Assembly (NCBI GenBank): GCA_019118345.1
Contig: DWZD01000018.1
Coordinates: 1 to 56,134, forward strand
Direction: 5' to 3'
Length of the DNA: 56,134 nt
DNA from: Candidatus Desulfovibrio intestinavium
GTDB lineage: Bacteria; Desulfobacterota; Desulfovibrionia; Desulfovibrionales; Desulfovibrionaceae
A model generated the notes under the pieces. It was not told where the DNA came from. It saw only the letters and a program-made list of their open reading frames with translations, and ran no database searches. Shown in pieces: positions 1 to 9,106 of the stretch; position 1 is the stretch's first letter; every line of letters starts with the position of its first letter. A program made the position numbers and the translations under genes.

Positions 1-1
1 C

Positions 2-55
2 AAACAGATACGCGACGCCCTGCCGGGTCACGTCGTCCGCTCATTGACCCTGTAA
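2..55 (+). CDS. Possible 3' end of an unidentified gene
   Basis: One plus frame is open from the window edge and ends in TAA at 53-55, giving a tail that reads KQIRDALPGHVVRSLTL. A long hairpin follows 22 bases later. The fragment is too short to identify, and another plus frame stays open to 45, so the frame choice is a guess based on the longer tail and the following hairpin. Confidence 0.3.
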   Translation, partial: KQIRDALPGHVVRSLTL

Positions 56-77
56 AGTTTTTTGGAAAGGAGGGGTT

Positions 78-120
78 CGGGGAGGAAGAACCTTTTGTTC
101 ACAAAAGGTTTTCCTCCCCG
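78..120. repeat. Long hairpin of a dispersed repeat family
   Basis: The arms 78-98 and 101-120 pair over about 20 bp with one bulged G, around a core that reads CCTTTTGT-TC-ACAAAAGG. It lies 20 bases beyond the engB stop. There is no clean T-run on either side, so it is not a textbook intrinsic terminator, though it could act as a transcript end. It shares core and layout with the hairpin at 56068-56113, in the opposite orientation. Confidence 0.7.
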
Positions 121-139
121 AAAAGAAAAAACTGCTTTT

Positions 140-751
140 TCAAATAGTTTTGGAAATGATGTCTTCGGGGGCGGGCGGGGTGACGCCGGCGATTTCGTGG
201 AGGCGCTGCCAGAGCTCGCGCAGGCCGGTTTTTTTGCTGGAGGAGGTGATCAGGGGCATGACGCCCAGAATGTCGCGCCATTGGGCGGCGCGGGCGGCGC
301 GATCACGTTGGGAGCATTTGTCGGCCTTGGTGAGGATGGGGAGGATGTCGAGGCCGCACTCGCGGGCAAAGCGGGAGAGGTCGAGATCGAGCTTTTGGGG
401 TTCGAGGCGGCTGTCGAGCAGGAGGGCCAGGGCCTTGAGCTGTGTGCAACTGGAGAGGTATTTTTCCAGCAGTTGCGCCCAGGCGCGGCGTTCGGCGTGG
501 CTGGCGCGGGCGTAGCCGTAGCCGGGCAGATCGACAAGATAGTAATCGTGCGGGGCCACGCGGTAGTAATTGATGGAGCGCGTCTTGCCCGGGGTGGCGC
601 TGACCTTGGCCAGTTTTTTTTGTCCGGCAAGGGCATTGACCAGCGATGATTTGCCCACGTTGGAGCGTCCGGCCAGGGCGATTTGCGGCTTGTCGATGCT
701 CAGGAGCTGATTCAGCGTGTAGATGGTGTGTTCGAGCACCAGTTGCGGCAT
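140..751 (-). CDS. engB: Ribosome-biogenesis GTPase EngB/YsxC
   Basis: A 203-residue TRAFAC-class GTPase needed for large ribosomal subunit assembly. The G motifs are in order: GRSNVGKSS (P-loop), TPGKTRS (switch I), DLPGYG (G3), TKAD (G4) and TSS (G5). The frame is open further upstream, but I start at ATG 749-751 because GGAGGA sits five bases before it and the protein then begins MPQLVLEH, at the usual family length. It is divergent from efp. The hairpin at 78-120 lies just past the stop. Confidence 0.95.
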   Translation of the reverse strand: MPQLVLEHTIYTLNQLLSIDKPQIALAGRSNVGKSSLVNALAGQKKLAKVSATPGKTRSINYYRVAPHDYYLVDLPGYGYARASHAERRAWAQLLEKYLSSCTQLKALALLLDSRLEPQKLDLDLSRFARECGLDILPILTKADKCSQRDRAARAAQWRDILGVMPLITSSSKKTGLRELWQRLHEIAGVTPPAPEDIISKTI

Positions 752-770
752 GGGCGTCCTCCGGGCGGGC

Positions 771-799
771 TTGACAGGCTGGGGGGCTTGATTCAGAAT
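771..799 (+). promoter_or_regulatory. Candidate sigma-70 promoter for efp
   Basis: TTGACA at 771-776, a 17-base gap, then CAGAAT at 794-799. The -35 is perfect and the -10 weak. It sits in the engB-efp divergent gap and partly overlaps the upstream open part of the engB frame, which supports the later engB start. Confidence 0.4.
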
Positions 800-884
800 A
801 CCAAGTTCCATCTATCATTGTAGCCCGAGGCGGCGCGTTTGGCAAATGCCTGCCGGCGGCCCGGGCCAGGAGGAGAATTTTCAC

Positions 885-1442
885 ATGTATTCCACCACCG
901 ACTTCCGCAAGGGTCTGAAAATCGAAGTTGACGGCACGCCTTACGAAATTGTGGATTTTCAGCACTTCAAGCCCGGCAAGGGCGGGGCCATGGTGCGCAC
1001 CAAGCTGCGCAACATCCTCACCGGTCGCATGCAGGACATCACCTTCCGTTCCGGCGAAAAGGTGGGCAAGCCCGACATGGAGACCCGCGACATGCAGTTC
1101 CTGTATCATCAGGACAGCGAGCTGGTGTTCATGGACATGACCACCTATGAGCAGCTGGAAATGGCGGCCGAGATCACCGGCGGCAAGGATGCCTTCCTCA
1201 AGGACGGTCAGCAGTGCCGCGTGCTGCTCTACAAGGGCAAGCCGCTGGATATCGACATTCCGCTGAGCCTCGTGCTGGAAGTGACCGAAACGGAAACTGC
1301 GGCCAAGGGCGATACCGTGAGCAACGTCACCAAGCCTGCCACCCTGGAGACCGGCGTGGTGGTGCAGGTGCCGAGCTTCGTCAACGTGGGCGACCGCATC
1401 AAGGTCGATACCCGTACCAAGGAATACCTCGGTCGCGAATAG
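885..1442 (+). CDS. efp: Translation elongation factor P
   Basis: EF-P (185 aa) rescues ribosomes stalled at polyproline stretches by binding between the P and E sites. The sequence shows the KOW-like N-terminal domain, including the modification loop [11 protein letters not shown] around residues 29-40. Two OB domains follow, ending in a standard EF-P C-terminus ([20 protein letters not shown]). The start is ATG 885, preceded by AGGAGGAG; an in-frame upstream ATG at 846 would add an unrelated 13-residue tail. The modified position carries Lys, so a lysine-type (EpmA-like) or unmodified form is possible; no modification enzyme is in the window. Confidence 0.97.
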   Translation: MYSTTDFRKGLKIEVDGTPYEIVDFQHFKPGKGGAMVRTKLRNILTGRMQDITFRSGEKVGKPDMETRDMQFLYHQDSELVFMDMTTYEQLEMAAEITGGKDAFLKDGQQCRVLLYKGKPLDIDIPLSLVLEVTETETAAKGDTVSNVTKPATLETGVVVQVPSFVNVGDRIKVDTRTKEYLGRE

Positions 1443-1457
1443 GTCATACCGCAACGC

Positions 1458-4280
1458 ATGGCTACGGAAACGCCTCGCAAGTTCGGCCGGGAACTCTTCG
1501 GCCTCTTTCTGCTGTTCTGGTCGTTGTTGCTGCTGCTCAGCATCGTCACCTTTGACGTCAATGATCCCAGCCTCAACCATGTGGTGAGCAGCAATGCCAC
1601 GGTGGAAAACAGCGCGGGGCTTTTCGGCGCCTACACGGCCGGGCTGCTCAACGATGTCTTCGGCATCGGGGCCTATATCTGGCCTCTGCTCTTTGCGGCT
1701 CTGGGCGCGGCCTATGTGTCGCCTGTCTATGCCCTGCACTGGTGGCGCTGGTGCGGGGCTTTTCTGCTGACCGTGGTGCTGCTGGTGCTGGGTTCGGCCT
1801 GGGATCTTTCGCTGGGGGACGTGAGCGGCGGCGGCATGGTGGGCAATGCCCTGCACGGCAACAGCAGCCGCTACCTCAGTCCGGTGGGTTCGGCGCTGGT
1901 CTGGCTCTTTGTCCTGCTCATCGGGCTTCAGCTCTGCTTTGACATTTCGTGGTTCGCGCTGGCGGCCCTCGTGCGGGATGCGGTACGCCGCCGCTGGCAG
2001 CAGCATCGGGCCGGCGCGCAGGCTGCTGCCGCAGACGAAAGGGCTGCGGGCGAACCGGCGGAACCGAAGCCGGCGCGCAGCCTTGGCGAACGCCTTGCCG
2101 CCGTGGGGCAGGGCCTGCGGGAGTTGCGCCGCAAGACAAAACGCGAAATGGGCGAGCCGGGCTTCTTTGCCCGCCTGCGGGATCGGCTGGGCGACATTCG
2201 CCCGCTGACCGATGACGGCATGCCGGCCGTTTATGAGGACGACAAGGACGCCGTGGCCGTTGCGGGCGACGGCGGGGCGCAGCGGGACGGGGCGCGCCGG
2301 TCTTCCGGCATCAACCGGATGAAGCGCTTGCGCGACGCCCGCACCGAGACGCCTGAAGCCGGGGATGAGGCGATGCCGGCAAGGCCTGCCGCCGCTGCTG
2401 AGGCGGATGACGTGGCCGTTGTCTTGCCGTGGGAGATGCCTGCCGAGCAGTCGAACGAACCGTCAGTCGGCGTGACCGGGGGGGGCATGGCCGATGCTTC
2501 TTCATCCTATCCGGCGGCTTGCGAGTCCGATGCGCCTGATGCCGCGGGAGACGCTGTTCCCATGTCCGGGGATGAGGCCGTGCCGCTGCCGCCTCTGACG
2601 GAATCGGTCGTGCACGGACATGACGGCAGGGAATCCCGGTCTGCCGCCTATGCGGCAACCGGCCCCGGGGCCGAGGAATTTGCGGCAATCTATGAGGAGG
2701 AGGCCGCTGAGGCGCTGGACATCACGGCCCATGCGCCCACGGCGGAACCGGCCACCACGGCCCCGGGCGAGCCTGCCGCGCCGTCGGCGGGCGTGGGCGA
2801 GACGGTGAAGCTGGTTGCGCACAAGACGCTTGCCGCGCTGGGCCGCAAGGCCCCCGTGCCCCTGCCGGGGCTGGATCTGCTGTCGCCGCCCGCGCCGGAC
2901 GCCGTGCGCCCGACGGAAGATCCGGCACGGGCGCGCGCGCTCATGGCCTGCCTGCGGGATTTTGACATTCAGGCCGAACTGGTGCGCGTGACGCCCGGCC
3001 CGGTGGTCACCATGTACGAGGTGCGTCCGGCCCCGGGGGTGCGCGTCAACCGCATCGCCAATCTGAGCGGCGAAATTGCCCTCTCGCTCAAGGCCATTGC
3101 CGTGCGCATTCAGGCCCCCATCCCGGGGCAGGATACGGTGGGCATCGAAATTCCCAATACCGAGCGCCAGACCGTGAATTTCCGCGAGCTGGTGGCCAGC
3201 GAGGCCTTCCGCAAGGGCTGCGGCCCGCTGACCATGGTGCTGGGCAAGGACATTGCCGGGCGGCCGGTGCTGGCCGATCTGGCCAAGATGCCGCATCTGC
3301 TGGTGGCCGGGGCCACGGGCGCGGGCAAGAGCGTCTGCCTCAACGGCATTCTGCTGAGCCTGCTCTACCGCACCCAGCCTTCGGAAATGCAGCTCTTGCT
3401 GGTGGATCCCAAGCGCATCGAAATGGCCGTCTATGCCGACGAGCCGCACCTCGTGCATCCGGTGGTCAAGGAAATGTCCGACGCCAAGAACGCGCTGGAC
3501 TGGGCCGTGCACGAAATGGACAGCCGGTATGACGCCATGGCCCGTCTGGGCGTGCGCAACATCACGGGCTACAATCAGAAGCTGGCCTCCTACGGCGACG
3601 CCCTGCCCGAGGATTTGCGGGATCTGGAACCCATGAGCTATCTGGTCATTGTCATTGACGAGCTGGCGGATCTCATGCTCACGGCCGGGCGCGAGGTGGA
3701 GACGAGCATCGTGCGGCTGGCGCAGCTGGCGCGGGCCTCGGGCATTCATATGATTCTGGCGACGCAACGGCCCAGCGTCAACGTGGTGACCGGCCTCATC
3801 AAGGCCAACTTCCCCTGCCGCATCTCTTTTCAGGTGGCGTCGGTGCACGACTCGCGCACCATCCTCGATCAGGCCGGGGCCGAACATCTGCTGGGGCGGG
3901 GGGATATGCTCTTCAAGCCCAGCGGCGGCCAGTTGCAGCGCCTGCACGGCCCCTTTGTGAGCGATGACGAGGTGCACAATGTCGTGCAGTATTGGAAGCG
4001 CCACCTTAGCCCCTCCTACAAGGTGGATTTTGCCTCCTGGGGCCAGGAGGCGAGCGGGCCGGGCGCGGGACGCAACGGGGGCGGCGGCAGCGCGGCCAAC
4101 GATCCCGTCTATCCGGCGGTGCAGGCCTTTGTCACCGAGCAGGGCAAGGCCTCCATCTCGCTCGTGCAGCGGCGTTTCAACATCGGCTTCAATCGTGCGG
4201 CCCGGATCATGGAGCAGCTGGAACAGGACGGCATCATCGGCCCGGCCTCGGGCAGCAAACCCCGGGCCGTGGTCAAGTAG
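1458..4280 (+). CDS. ftsK: DNA translocase FtsK/SpoIIIE
   Basis: A 940-residue septal DNA pump that clears and aligns chromosome termini at division. Residues 1-170 hold four or five membrane helices, and about 180-470 are a low-complexity Ala/Pro/Glu-rich linker. The motor follows, with Walker A GATGAGKSV near residue 616 and Walker B LVIVIDELADLM near 730. A winged-helix gamma domain closes the protein (LVQRRFNIGFNRAARIMEQLE), which in the family reads polar KOPS/SRS DNA sequences. It starts 15 bases after efp. Linker length is typical of FtsK and varies between species. Confidence 0.96.
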   Translation: MATETPRKFGRELFGLFLLFWSLLLLLSIVTFDVNDPSLNHVVSSNATVENSAGLFGAYTAGLLNDVFGIGAYIWPLLFAALGAAYVSPVYALHWWRWCGAFLLTVVLLVLGSAWDLSLGDVSGGGMVGNALHGNSSRYLSPVGSALVWLFVLLIGLQLCFDISWFALAALVRDAVRRRWQQHRAGAQAAAADERAAGEPAEPKPARSLGERLAAVGQGLRELRRKTKREMGEPGFFARLRDRLGDIRPLTDDGMPAVYEDDKDAVAVAGDGGAQRDGARRSSGINRMKRLRDARTETPEAGDEAMPARPAAAAEADDVAVVLPWEMPAEQSNEPSVGVTGGGMADASSSYPAACESDAPDAAGDAVPMSGDEAVPLPPLTESVVHGHDGRESRSAAYAATGPGAEEFAAIYEEEAAEALDITAHAPTAEPATTAPGEPAAPSAGVGETVKLVAHKTLAALGRKAPVPLPGLDLLSPPAPDAVRPTEDPARARALMACLRDFDIQAELVRVTPGPVVTMYEVRPAPGVRVNRIANLSGEIALSLKAIAVRIQAPIPGQDTVGIEIPNTERQTVNFRELVASEAFRKGCGPLTMVLGKDIAGRPVLADLAKMPHLLVAGATGAGKSVCLNGILLSLLYRTQPSEMQLLLVDPKRIEMAVYADEPHLVHPVVKEMSDAKNALDWAVHEMDSRYDAMARLGVRNITGYNQKLASYGDALPEDLRDLEPMSYLVIVIDELADLMLTAGREVETSIVRLAQLARASGIHMILATQRPSVNVVTGLIKANFPCRISFQVASVHDSRTILDQAGAEHLLGRGDMLFKPSGGQLQRLHGPFVSDDEVHNVVQYWKRHLSPSYKVDFASWGQEASGPGAGRNGGGGSAANDPVYPAVQAFVTEQGKASISLVQRRFNIGFNRAARIMEQLEQDGIIGPASGSKPRAVVK

Positions 4281-4481
4281 CCCGCGGACGGCAGCCGCCC
4301 CCGCCTGATGGAGAGGGGGCGCTTGCCCCGGCCCGCACTTTTGCGTAGAGAGCGGGAAGGGGAGGGCGGTCGCCTTGCGGCGGCGCTGCCCTCGCACGGG
4401 CGAGCGCGGTTGCGCCCTGTCATTCCTCTCACGATACCTGCCGTGCCGCCGTGACGGCGCACGGTCAAAAGGAGTCTTTTC

Positions 4482-5162
4482 ATGCGGAAACGCAGTTTCA
4501 CTCTCGGCGCCATGCTGCTGGCGCTGGTCATTGCGGCCACGGCGCAGGCAGCGCCGTCCGCCGACATCGTATCCGGCATCAGGACGCGCTATGACAAGCT
4601 GCAGAATTTCACGGCCACCTTTGAACAGACCCTGACCCACAAGGAAAGCGGCAACGTGGAAAAACGCACGGGCAGCCTGCGTTTCAAAAAGCCGCTGCTC
4701 ATCCGCTGGGAGACGGAAGCCCCCAGCCCCGAGCTGCTCGTGGTCACCGAAAAGGAAATCTGGGACTATCTGCCCGATGAGGAAGTGGCCTACCGCTATC
4801 CCCCGGATCTGGTGCAGGATTCGCGCAGCATCATTCAGGTACTGACCGGCCAGTCGGCCCTTGATCGGGATTTTGATCTCAAGGACGAAGGGAAGGACGG
4901 CAACCTGCGCAAGGTGCGCCTCTACCCCAAGGAGCCCACCTCGCAGATGGTGGAAGCCGTCATCTGGGTGGAAAACGACTACCTCATTCGCCGGGCGGAC
5001 ATCATCGACTTTTACGGCAACCACAATGATGTGCGCTTTGTGGATTTCAAGTCCAACAGCGGCGTGCCGGCCTCGACCTTCAGCTTCACCCCGCCCAAGG
5101 GCGTGGATGTGGAGGATCGCGTGGAAAAGGGCGCCGTGCCCGAGCGCAATCTCTTCAATTGA
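4482..5162 (+). CDS. lolA: Outer-membrane lipoprotein carrier LolA
   Basis: A 226-residue periplasmic chaperone that ferries lipoproteins from the LolCDE complex to the outer membrane. It has a cleavable signal peptide (MRKRSFTLGAMLLAL...AQA, about 24 residues). LolA-type motifs follow: FEQTLTHKESG, a GSLRFKKPLLIRWE segment matching the family's G-x-hydrophobic-x-[KR]P-x-x-x-RW pattern, and a late VRFVDFKSNSGVP strand. The start is well placed after AAAAGGAG. The 201-base gap from ftsK shows no clear terminator, so readthrough is possible. Confidence 0.9.
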   Translation: MRKRSFTLGAMLLALVIAATAQAAPSADIVSGIRTRYDKLQNFTATFEQTLTHKESGNVEKRTGSLRFKKPLLIRWETEAPSPELLVVTEKEIWDYLPDEEVAYRYPPDLVQDSRSIIQVLTGQSALDRDFDLKDEGKDGNLRKVRLYPKEPTSQMVEAVIWVENDYLIRRADIIDFYGNHNDVRFVDFKSNSGVPASTFSFTPPKGVDVEDRVEKGAVPERNLFN

Positions 5163-5236
5163 TTCTTTGGGATACGGCGCGCCGCCTCAGCCTGATCGTC
5201 CGGGTCTGGCGGGGCGTCGTGCCGTTGCCTGCTGCC

Positions 5237-5893
5237 ATGACGCCAGCCTTTAGCGACTGCTTCTTCGATCTGGACGGCACGCTGACCGATTCCGCGCCCG
5301 GCATCCTCAACGGGGTGCAGCTGGCGCTGGCCCATTTCGGTCTGCATCCGCCGCGGGAGAGCCTGCATTTCTTCATCGGGCCGCCCCTGCTGGAATCCTT
5401 TGCCCGCTATTTTCCCGACGCGCCGGAAAAGGCGCGTACGGCCCTGCGCATCTACCGGGAATATTACCGGGAGCGGGGCATGTTCGAGAACAGCGTGTAT
5501 CCCGGCATTCGCGAGCTGTTGCGCGATCTGCGGGCCGCCGGGGTGCGGGCGCATCTGGCCACGGCCAAGCCGGAACCCTTTGCCCTGACCATCATGGAGC
5601 ATTTTGGCCTGCGGGAGGAGGTGTGCGTGCTGGCCGGGGCGGAACTGGACGGCCCGCGCCACGACAAGACCGACGTGCTGTGCCATGCCCTGCGCTGTGC
5701 GGCGCTCGCGCCGCAGGCGCGACCGCTCATGATCGGCGACCGCCGCCACGATGTGGCGGGCGCGCATGCCGTGGGCCTGCCCTGTGCGGGCGTGCTGTAC
5801 GGCTACGGCAGCCGGGAGGAGCTGGAAGGGGCCGGGGCGGACAGCTTGTGCGCCACGGTGGCGGAACTGCGCGGCCTGCTGCTGCCGGGCTAG
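5237..5893 (+). CDS. HAD-superfamily phosphatase (Gph-like)
   Basis: A 218-residue haloacid-dehalogenase hydrolase of the phosphoglycolate-phosphatase type. Motif I is DLDGTLTDS near residue 13 with the nucleophile Asp and acid Asp. Motif II is the Thr in LATAKPEP, and the metal-binding motif is MIGDRRHDVAGA. A helical cap spans about residues 30-85. The frame stays open back to a TTG at 5159 overlapping the lolA stop, but the upstream residues do not look like HAD protein. I chose ATG 5237, although it has no good Shine-Dalgarno. The substrate cannot be read from sequence; phosphoglycolate or PPi are family guesses. Confidence 0.85.
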   Translation: MTPAFSDCFFDLDGTLTDSAPGILNGVQLALAHFGLHPPRESLHFFIGPPLLESFARYFPDAPEKARTALRIYREYYRERGMFENSVYPGIRELLRDLRAAGVRAHLATAKPEPFALTIMEHFGLREEVCVLAGAELDGPRHDKTDVLCHALRCAALAPQARPLMIGDRRHDVAGAHAVGLPCAGVLYGYGSREELEGAGADSLCATVAELRGLLLPG

Positions 5894-6059
5894 GCCCTGG
5901 CGCTGCCTGCCGCCGTCCGGCCCAACGTCCGGCCCGGCGTCGGGGCCGCCATCTTGCCAGACGGCCCGGCCCTGCGTACAAGAGAGGACGCGCGCCTGCA
6001 GGCGTATCCGCCGCAGACCCCGCGACCGCCAACCCCAACCGCATATGCGGAGGATGAAT

Positions 6060-6683
6060 ATGGGCTTTCTCAATGCCAGCTGCAGTTTTACCCGCTTTCG
6101 CGTGCTGGACGGCCTGAGCGACGAGCAGTGGAGCGCCATTCCCGACAAGCTCAGGCAATTCGCCTTTCAGGACATTGACGAATTGCCGGAAATGCAGGCC
6201 CACGGCTGGGTCTGTTTCGAGGATATGCTCGACAGCACATGGCGGACGGCCCCGCCGCAGAAGGGCGCGTATTTTCTCTTTTCCCTGCGGCTGGACACGC
6301 GGCGCATCCCGGCGGGCGTGGTGAAGAAGCATCTGGCGCTGGCCCTGCGGGACGAGAAGGAACGCATGCAGGCCCAGGGCAAGCAGTTCATTTCCCGCGA
6401 GCGCAAGAAGGAACTCAAGGAACAGGTGCTGCTGCGCCTGCGGCAACGCTTCCTGCCCGTGCCCGCGGAATTCAACGTCATCTGGAATACGGTGAAGAAC
6501 GAGGTCTGGTTCGCTTCCACCCAGAACAGGATGATCGATCTGTTCATGGAGTATTTTCTCCAGAGCTTTGACGTGCATCTGGAACAGATGACGCCCTACA
6601 GTCTGGCCGAAAGCCTGCTGGACGAGGAGGCCATGAGTCGCCTTGACCGGATCGAACCCACGGAATTTGCCGTCAACGCCTGA
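6060..6683 (+). CDS. RdgC-like recombination-associated protein (short form)
   Basis: A 207-residue protein. Its segments IPAGVVKKHLALALRDEKERMQ and SRERKKELKEQVLLRLRQRFLP resemble the conserved central part of RdgC, a ring-shaped DNA-binding protein that modulates RecA in proteobacteria. Classical RdgC is about 300 residues, so this is a short relative. The N-terminus (GFLNASCSFTRFRVLD) fits the RdgC pattern of a strand followed by a Phe/Tyr-rich stretch. I start at ATG 6060, six bases after GGAGG; an ATG at 6054 abuts the Shine-Dalgarno. It is followed after 11 bases by an unknown gene likely translated with it. Confidence 0.7.
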   Translation: MGFLNASCSFTRFRVLDGLSDEQWSAIPDKLRQFAFQDIDELPEMQAHGWVCFEDMLDSTWRTAPPQKGAYFLFSLRLDTRRIPAGVVKKHLALALRDEKERMQAQGKQFISRERKKELKEQVLLRLRQRFLPVPAEFNVIWNTVKNEVWFASTQNRMIDLFMEYFLQSFDVHLEQMTPYSLAESLLDEEAMSRLDRIEPTEFAVNA

Positions 6684-6694
6684 GGAGAGAACAT

Positions 6695-7219
6695 ATGAGC
6701 GCAGCGAGCAGCGATTCCACGGACAGCATCCTTGGCAAGGAGTTTCTCACCTGGCTCTGGTATCAGAGCGACGTGGCCCCCGGGGCCTTTGTCGATGACG
6801 CGGGCGCGCCCTTTGCCGTGAGCATGGAACAGCGCATCGTGGTGCAGGGCGGGGAAGGCGATGCGCAGGAGACGGCCTCGGTTTCCGGCGCGCTCTCGCC
6901 CCTGCGCGAGGCCCGCTTCGGCCTCGGCACGGGCAAGAAGGTCTCGCGGGCGCTGGTGCGGCTGGAAAAGGACGAACTGGCCTTTCAGGTCAGCCTGCGG
7001 GCCGAGGATTTCAGCCTCAACAGCCTGAAGACGCCCAAGATCGAGAAAAGCGGCGACGATGACGACCCCGACGCCCTCCTGCTGGAAAAGATTTATCTGC
7101 TGGAAGTCTGCACCGGCCTGCTGGACAGCCTGTTCCGGCGTTTCCTGCGTCTGCGCCTTTCGCCCGACTGGCTGCGGGAAGTGAACGACATGCGGCAGTG
7201 GATGACCCGTACGGAATAG
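6695..7219 (+). CDS. Conserved-looking hypothetical, partner of the RdgC-like gene
   Basis: 174 residues, not recognised. It is acidic and soluble, with no signal or membrane helix. It has a [12 protein letters not shown] motif near the N-terminus ([10 protein letters not shown]), a run of four Asp in the middle, and a helical C-terminus ([28 protein letters not shown]). The ATG follows GGAGAG. It lies 11 bases after the RdgC-like gene and 4 bases before dppB, so it is almost surely co-transcribed. The tight spacing suggests a functional pair with the RdgC-like protein, but that is inference. Confidence 0.8.
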   Translation: MSAASSDSTDSILGKEFLTWLWYQSDVAPGAFVDDAGAPFAVSMEQRIVVQGGEGDAQETASVSGALSPLREARFGLGTGKKVSRALVRLEKDELAFQVSLRAEDFSLNSLKTPKIEKSGDDDDPDALLLEKIYLLEVCTGLLDSLFRRFLRLRLSPDWLREVNDMRQWMTRTE

Positions 7220-7223
7220 GCAC

Positions 7224-8264
7224 ATGGGCAGCGCGTCGCATTCTCCGGGTTCCCGCGCAAGGGGCGGTCGGCAGTTCCTGCTGCGGCTGGGACGCAAGCT
7301 GATCTGGATGCTGCTTGTCCTCTGGGGCATCACCATCATCAGTTTTGTGGTCATCCATCTGGCGCCCGGTTCGCCCACGGACATGGAGACCACGCTGAAC
7401 CCGATGGTGGGCGAGGCGGCCCGGCAGCGCCTGGATGCCCTCTACGGGCTGGACAAGCCCCTGTACGTCCAGTATTTCGACTGGCTCGCGCGCTTGGTGC
7501 GTCTGGATTTCGGCAACTCCATGTCCGCCGACGCCCGGCCCGTGCTGGACAAGATTCTGGAGCGCCTGCCCCTCACCGTGGGCATGAACGTGGTCTCCCT
7601 GCTGCTGACCCTCAGCATCGCCATTCCGCTGGGCATTCTCTCGGCCTGCCGCCGCAACAGCTGGCTGGACAGGGGCGTGACCATCTTCGTCTTTCTGGGC
7701 TTTGCCATGCCGTCCTTCTGGCTGGCTCTCCTGCTCATGCTCCTTTTCGGGCTGGAGCTGCAATGGCTGCCCATTTCCGGCCTGACCTCCCTGGATTTTC
7801 CGCACCTTTCCCTCTGGGACAAATGTCTGGACATCATGAGCCATCTGGCCCTGCCCATTCTGGTCTACACGCTGGGTTCGCTGGCGGGCATGTCGCGCTA
7901 CATGCGGGCCTGCATGCTGGAAGTCCTGCGACAGGATTACATCCTCACCGCGCAGGCCCGGGGCCTGTCCGGCCGGATGGTCATCCTGCGCCATGCCCTG
8001 CGCAATGCGCTTTTGCCGGTCATCACGCTGCTGGGCCTTTCCGTGCCCGGTCTCATCGGCGGCAGCGTGATCATCGAATCCATCTTTGCCCTGCCCGGTC
8101 TGGGACAGCTGTTTTATGCGGCGGTCATGGCCCGCGATTACACCATGATCATGGGCAATCTGGTGCTGGGGGCCGTGCTGACCCTGCTCGGCAACGTGCT
8201 GGCCGACGTTTGCTACGGTCTGGCTGACCCGCGCATCCGCTCCGCACGGGAGAGCCTGTCATGA
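7224..8264 (+). CDS. dppB: ABC transporter permease, DppB/OppB type
   Basis: A 346-residue inner-membrane permease of the dipeptide/oligopeptide/nickel ABC importer family. Six membrane helices can be seen. The family's cytoplasmic coupling loop reads [34 protein letters not shown] (the EAA-type loop, near residues 235-270). The N-terminal [21 protein letters not shown] matches DppB proteins closely. It overlaps dppC by ATGA. No solute-binding protein or ATPase genes lie next to it, so the substrate is unknown; the other subunits must be elsewhere. Confidence 0.92.
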   Translation: MGSASHSPGSRARGGRQFLLRLGRKLIWMLLVLWGITIISFVVIHLAPGSPTDMETTLNPMVGEAARQRLDALYGLDKPLYVQYFDWLARLVRLDFGNSMSADARPVLDKILERLPLTVGMNVVSLLLTLSIAIPLGILSACRRNSWLDRGVTIFVFLGFAMPSFWLALLLMLLFGLELQWLPISGLTSLDFPHLSLWDKCLDIMSHLALPILVYTLGSLAGMSRYMRACMLEVLRQDYILTAQARGLSGRMVILRHALRNALLPVITLLGLSVPGLIGGSVIIESIFALPGLGQLFYAAVMARDYTMIMGNLVLGAVLTLLGNVLADVCYGLADPRIRSARESLS

Positions 8265-9097
8265 TGCCCCGTTGCCTGCGCCGCTGTCTCGGGCGGCATC
8301 TCATGTTCACGCTGGGGCTGGGCATCGTGCTCGTCATGTCGCTGGCCGCGCTGTTCGCGCCGCTCATTGCGCCCCATGATCCCAACATGCCGCATGAACA
8401 CGCCGTCCTCGTGCCGCCCTGCGCCGAATTTTGGCTGGGCACGGACAGGCTGGGGCGGGACGTGTTTTCCCGCCTGCTCTACGGCGGTCAGGTCTCGCTC
8501 TGGGTGGGCTTTGTGGCCGTGGGCATCTCCGTGAGCATCGGCACGGTGCTCGGCCTGATCAGCGGCTATTTTCGCGGCTGGGTGGATGAGATCATCATGC
8601 GCGGCGTGGATGTCATGCTCTGTTTCCCGTCCTTTTTTCTCATTCTGGCGGTCATTGCCTTTCTGGAACCCGGGCTGACCAACATCATGGTGGTCATCGG
8701 ACTCACCTCCTGGATGGGCGTGGCCCGGCTGGTGCGCGCCGAGACCCTCAGTCTGCGCGAGCGCGAGTTCGTGGCCGCGGCCCGGCTGGCGGGCTGCTCC
8801 ACGGCGCGCATGCTCTTCGGGCATATTCTGCCCAATGCGCTGGCCCCCATTCTCATCACCGCCACCCTGGGCGTGGCCGGGGCCATTCTGGTGGAGTCCA
8901 GCCTGAGCTTTCTGGGCCTTGGCATGAGTCCGCCCACGCCGAGCTGGGGCAATATGCTGCAGGACGGCAAGAATGTGCTGGAGTGCGCGCCCTGGCTTTC
9001 CCTGTATCCCGGGCTGGCCATCCTGTTCACCGTGCTGGGTTACAACCTGCTGGGCGAGAGCCTGCGCGACTGGCTTGATCCGCGCCTCAGGCAGTGA
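8261..9097 (+). CDS. dppC: ABC transporter permease, DppC/OppC type
   Basis: The 278-residue partner permease of the preceding DppB protein. It has the N-terminal helix, the conserved [23 protein letters not shown] segment (here [17 protein letters not shown]), the coupling loop [25 protein letters not shown] and the family signature [18 protein letters not shown]. Its start overlaps the end of dppB, which implies translational coupling. It forms a heterodimeric membrane pore with DppB. The gene ends 9 bases before recN. Confidence 0.92.
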   Translation: MMPRCLRRCLGRHLMFTLGLGIVLVMSLAALFAPLIAPHDPNMPHEHAVLVPPCAEFWLGTDRLGRDVFSRLLYGGQVSLWVGFVAVGISVSIGTVLGLISGYFRGWVDEIIMRGVDVMLCFPSFFLILAVIAFLEPGLTNIMVVIGLTSWMGVARLVRAETLSLREREFVAAARLAGCSTARMLFGHILPNALAPILITATLGVAGAILVESSLSFLGLGMSPPTPSWGNMLQDGKNVLECAPWLSLYPGLAILFTVLGYNLLGESLRDWLDPRLRQ

Positions 9098-9106
9098 GGA
9101 GATCGC

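Noticed and set aside
303..2006. Very long minus-strand open frames opposite efp/ftsK, recN, mfd, the glycosyltransferase and similar genes
   Set aside because: They are antisense shadows caused by high GC: compositions rich in His/Gln/Arg/Ala, no Shine-Dalgarno, and full overlap with well-recognised genes.
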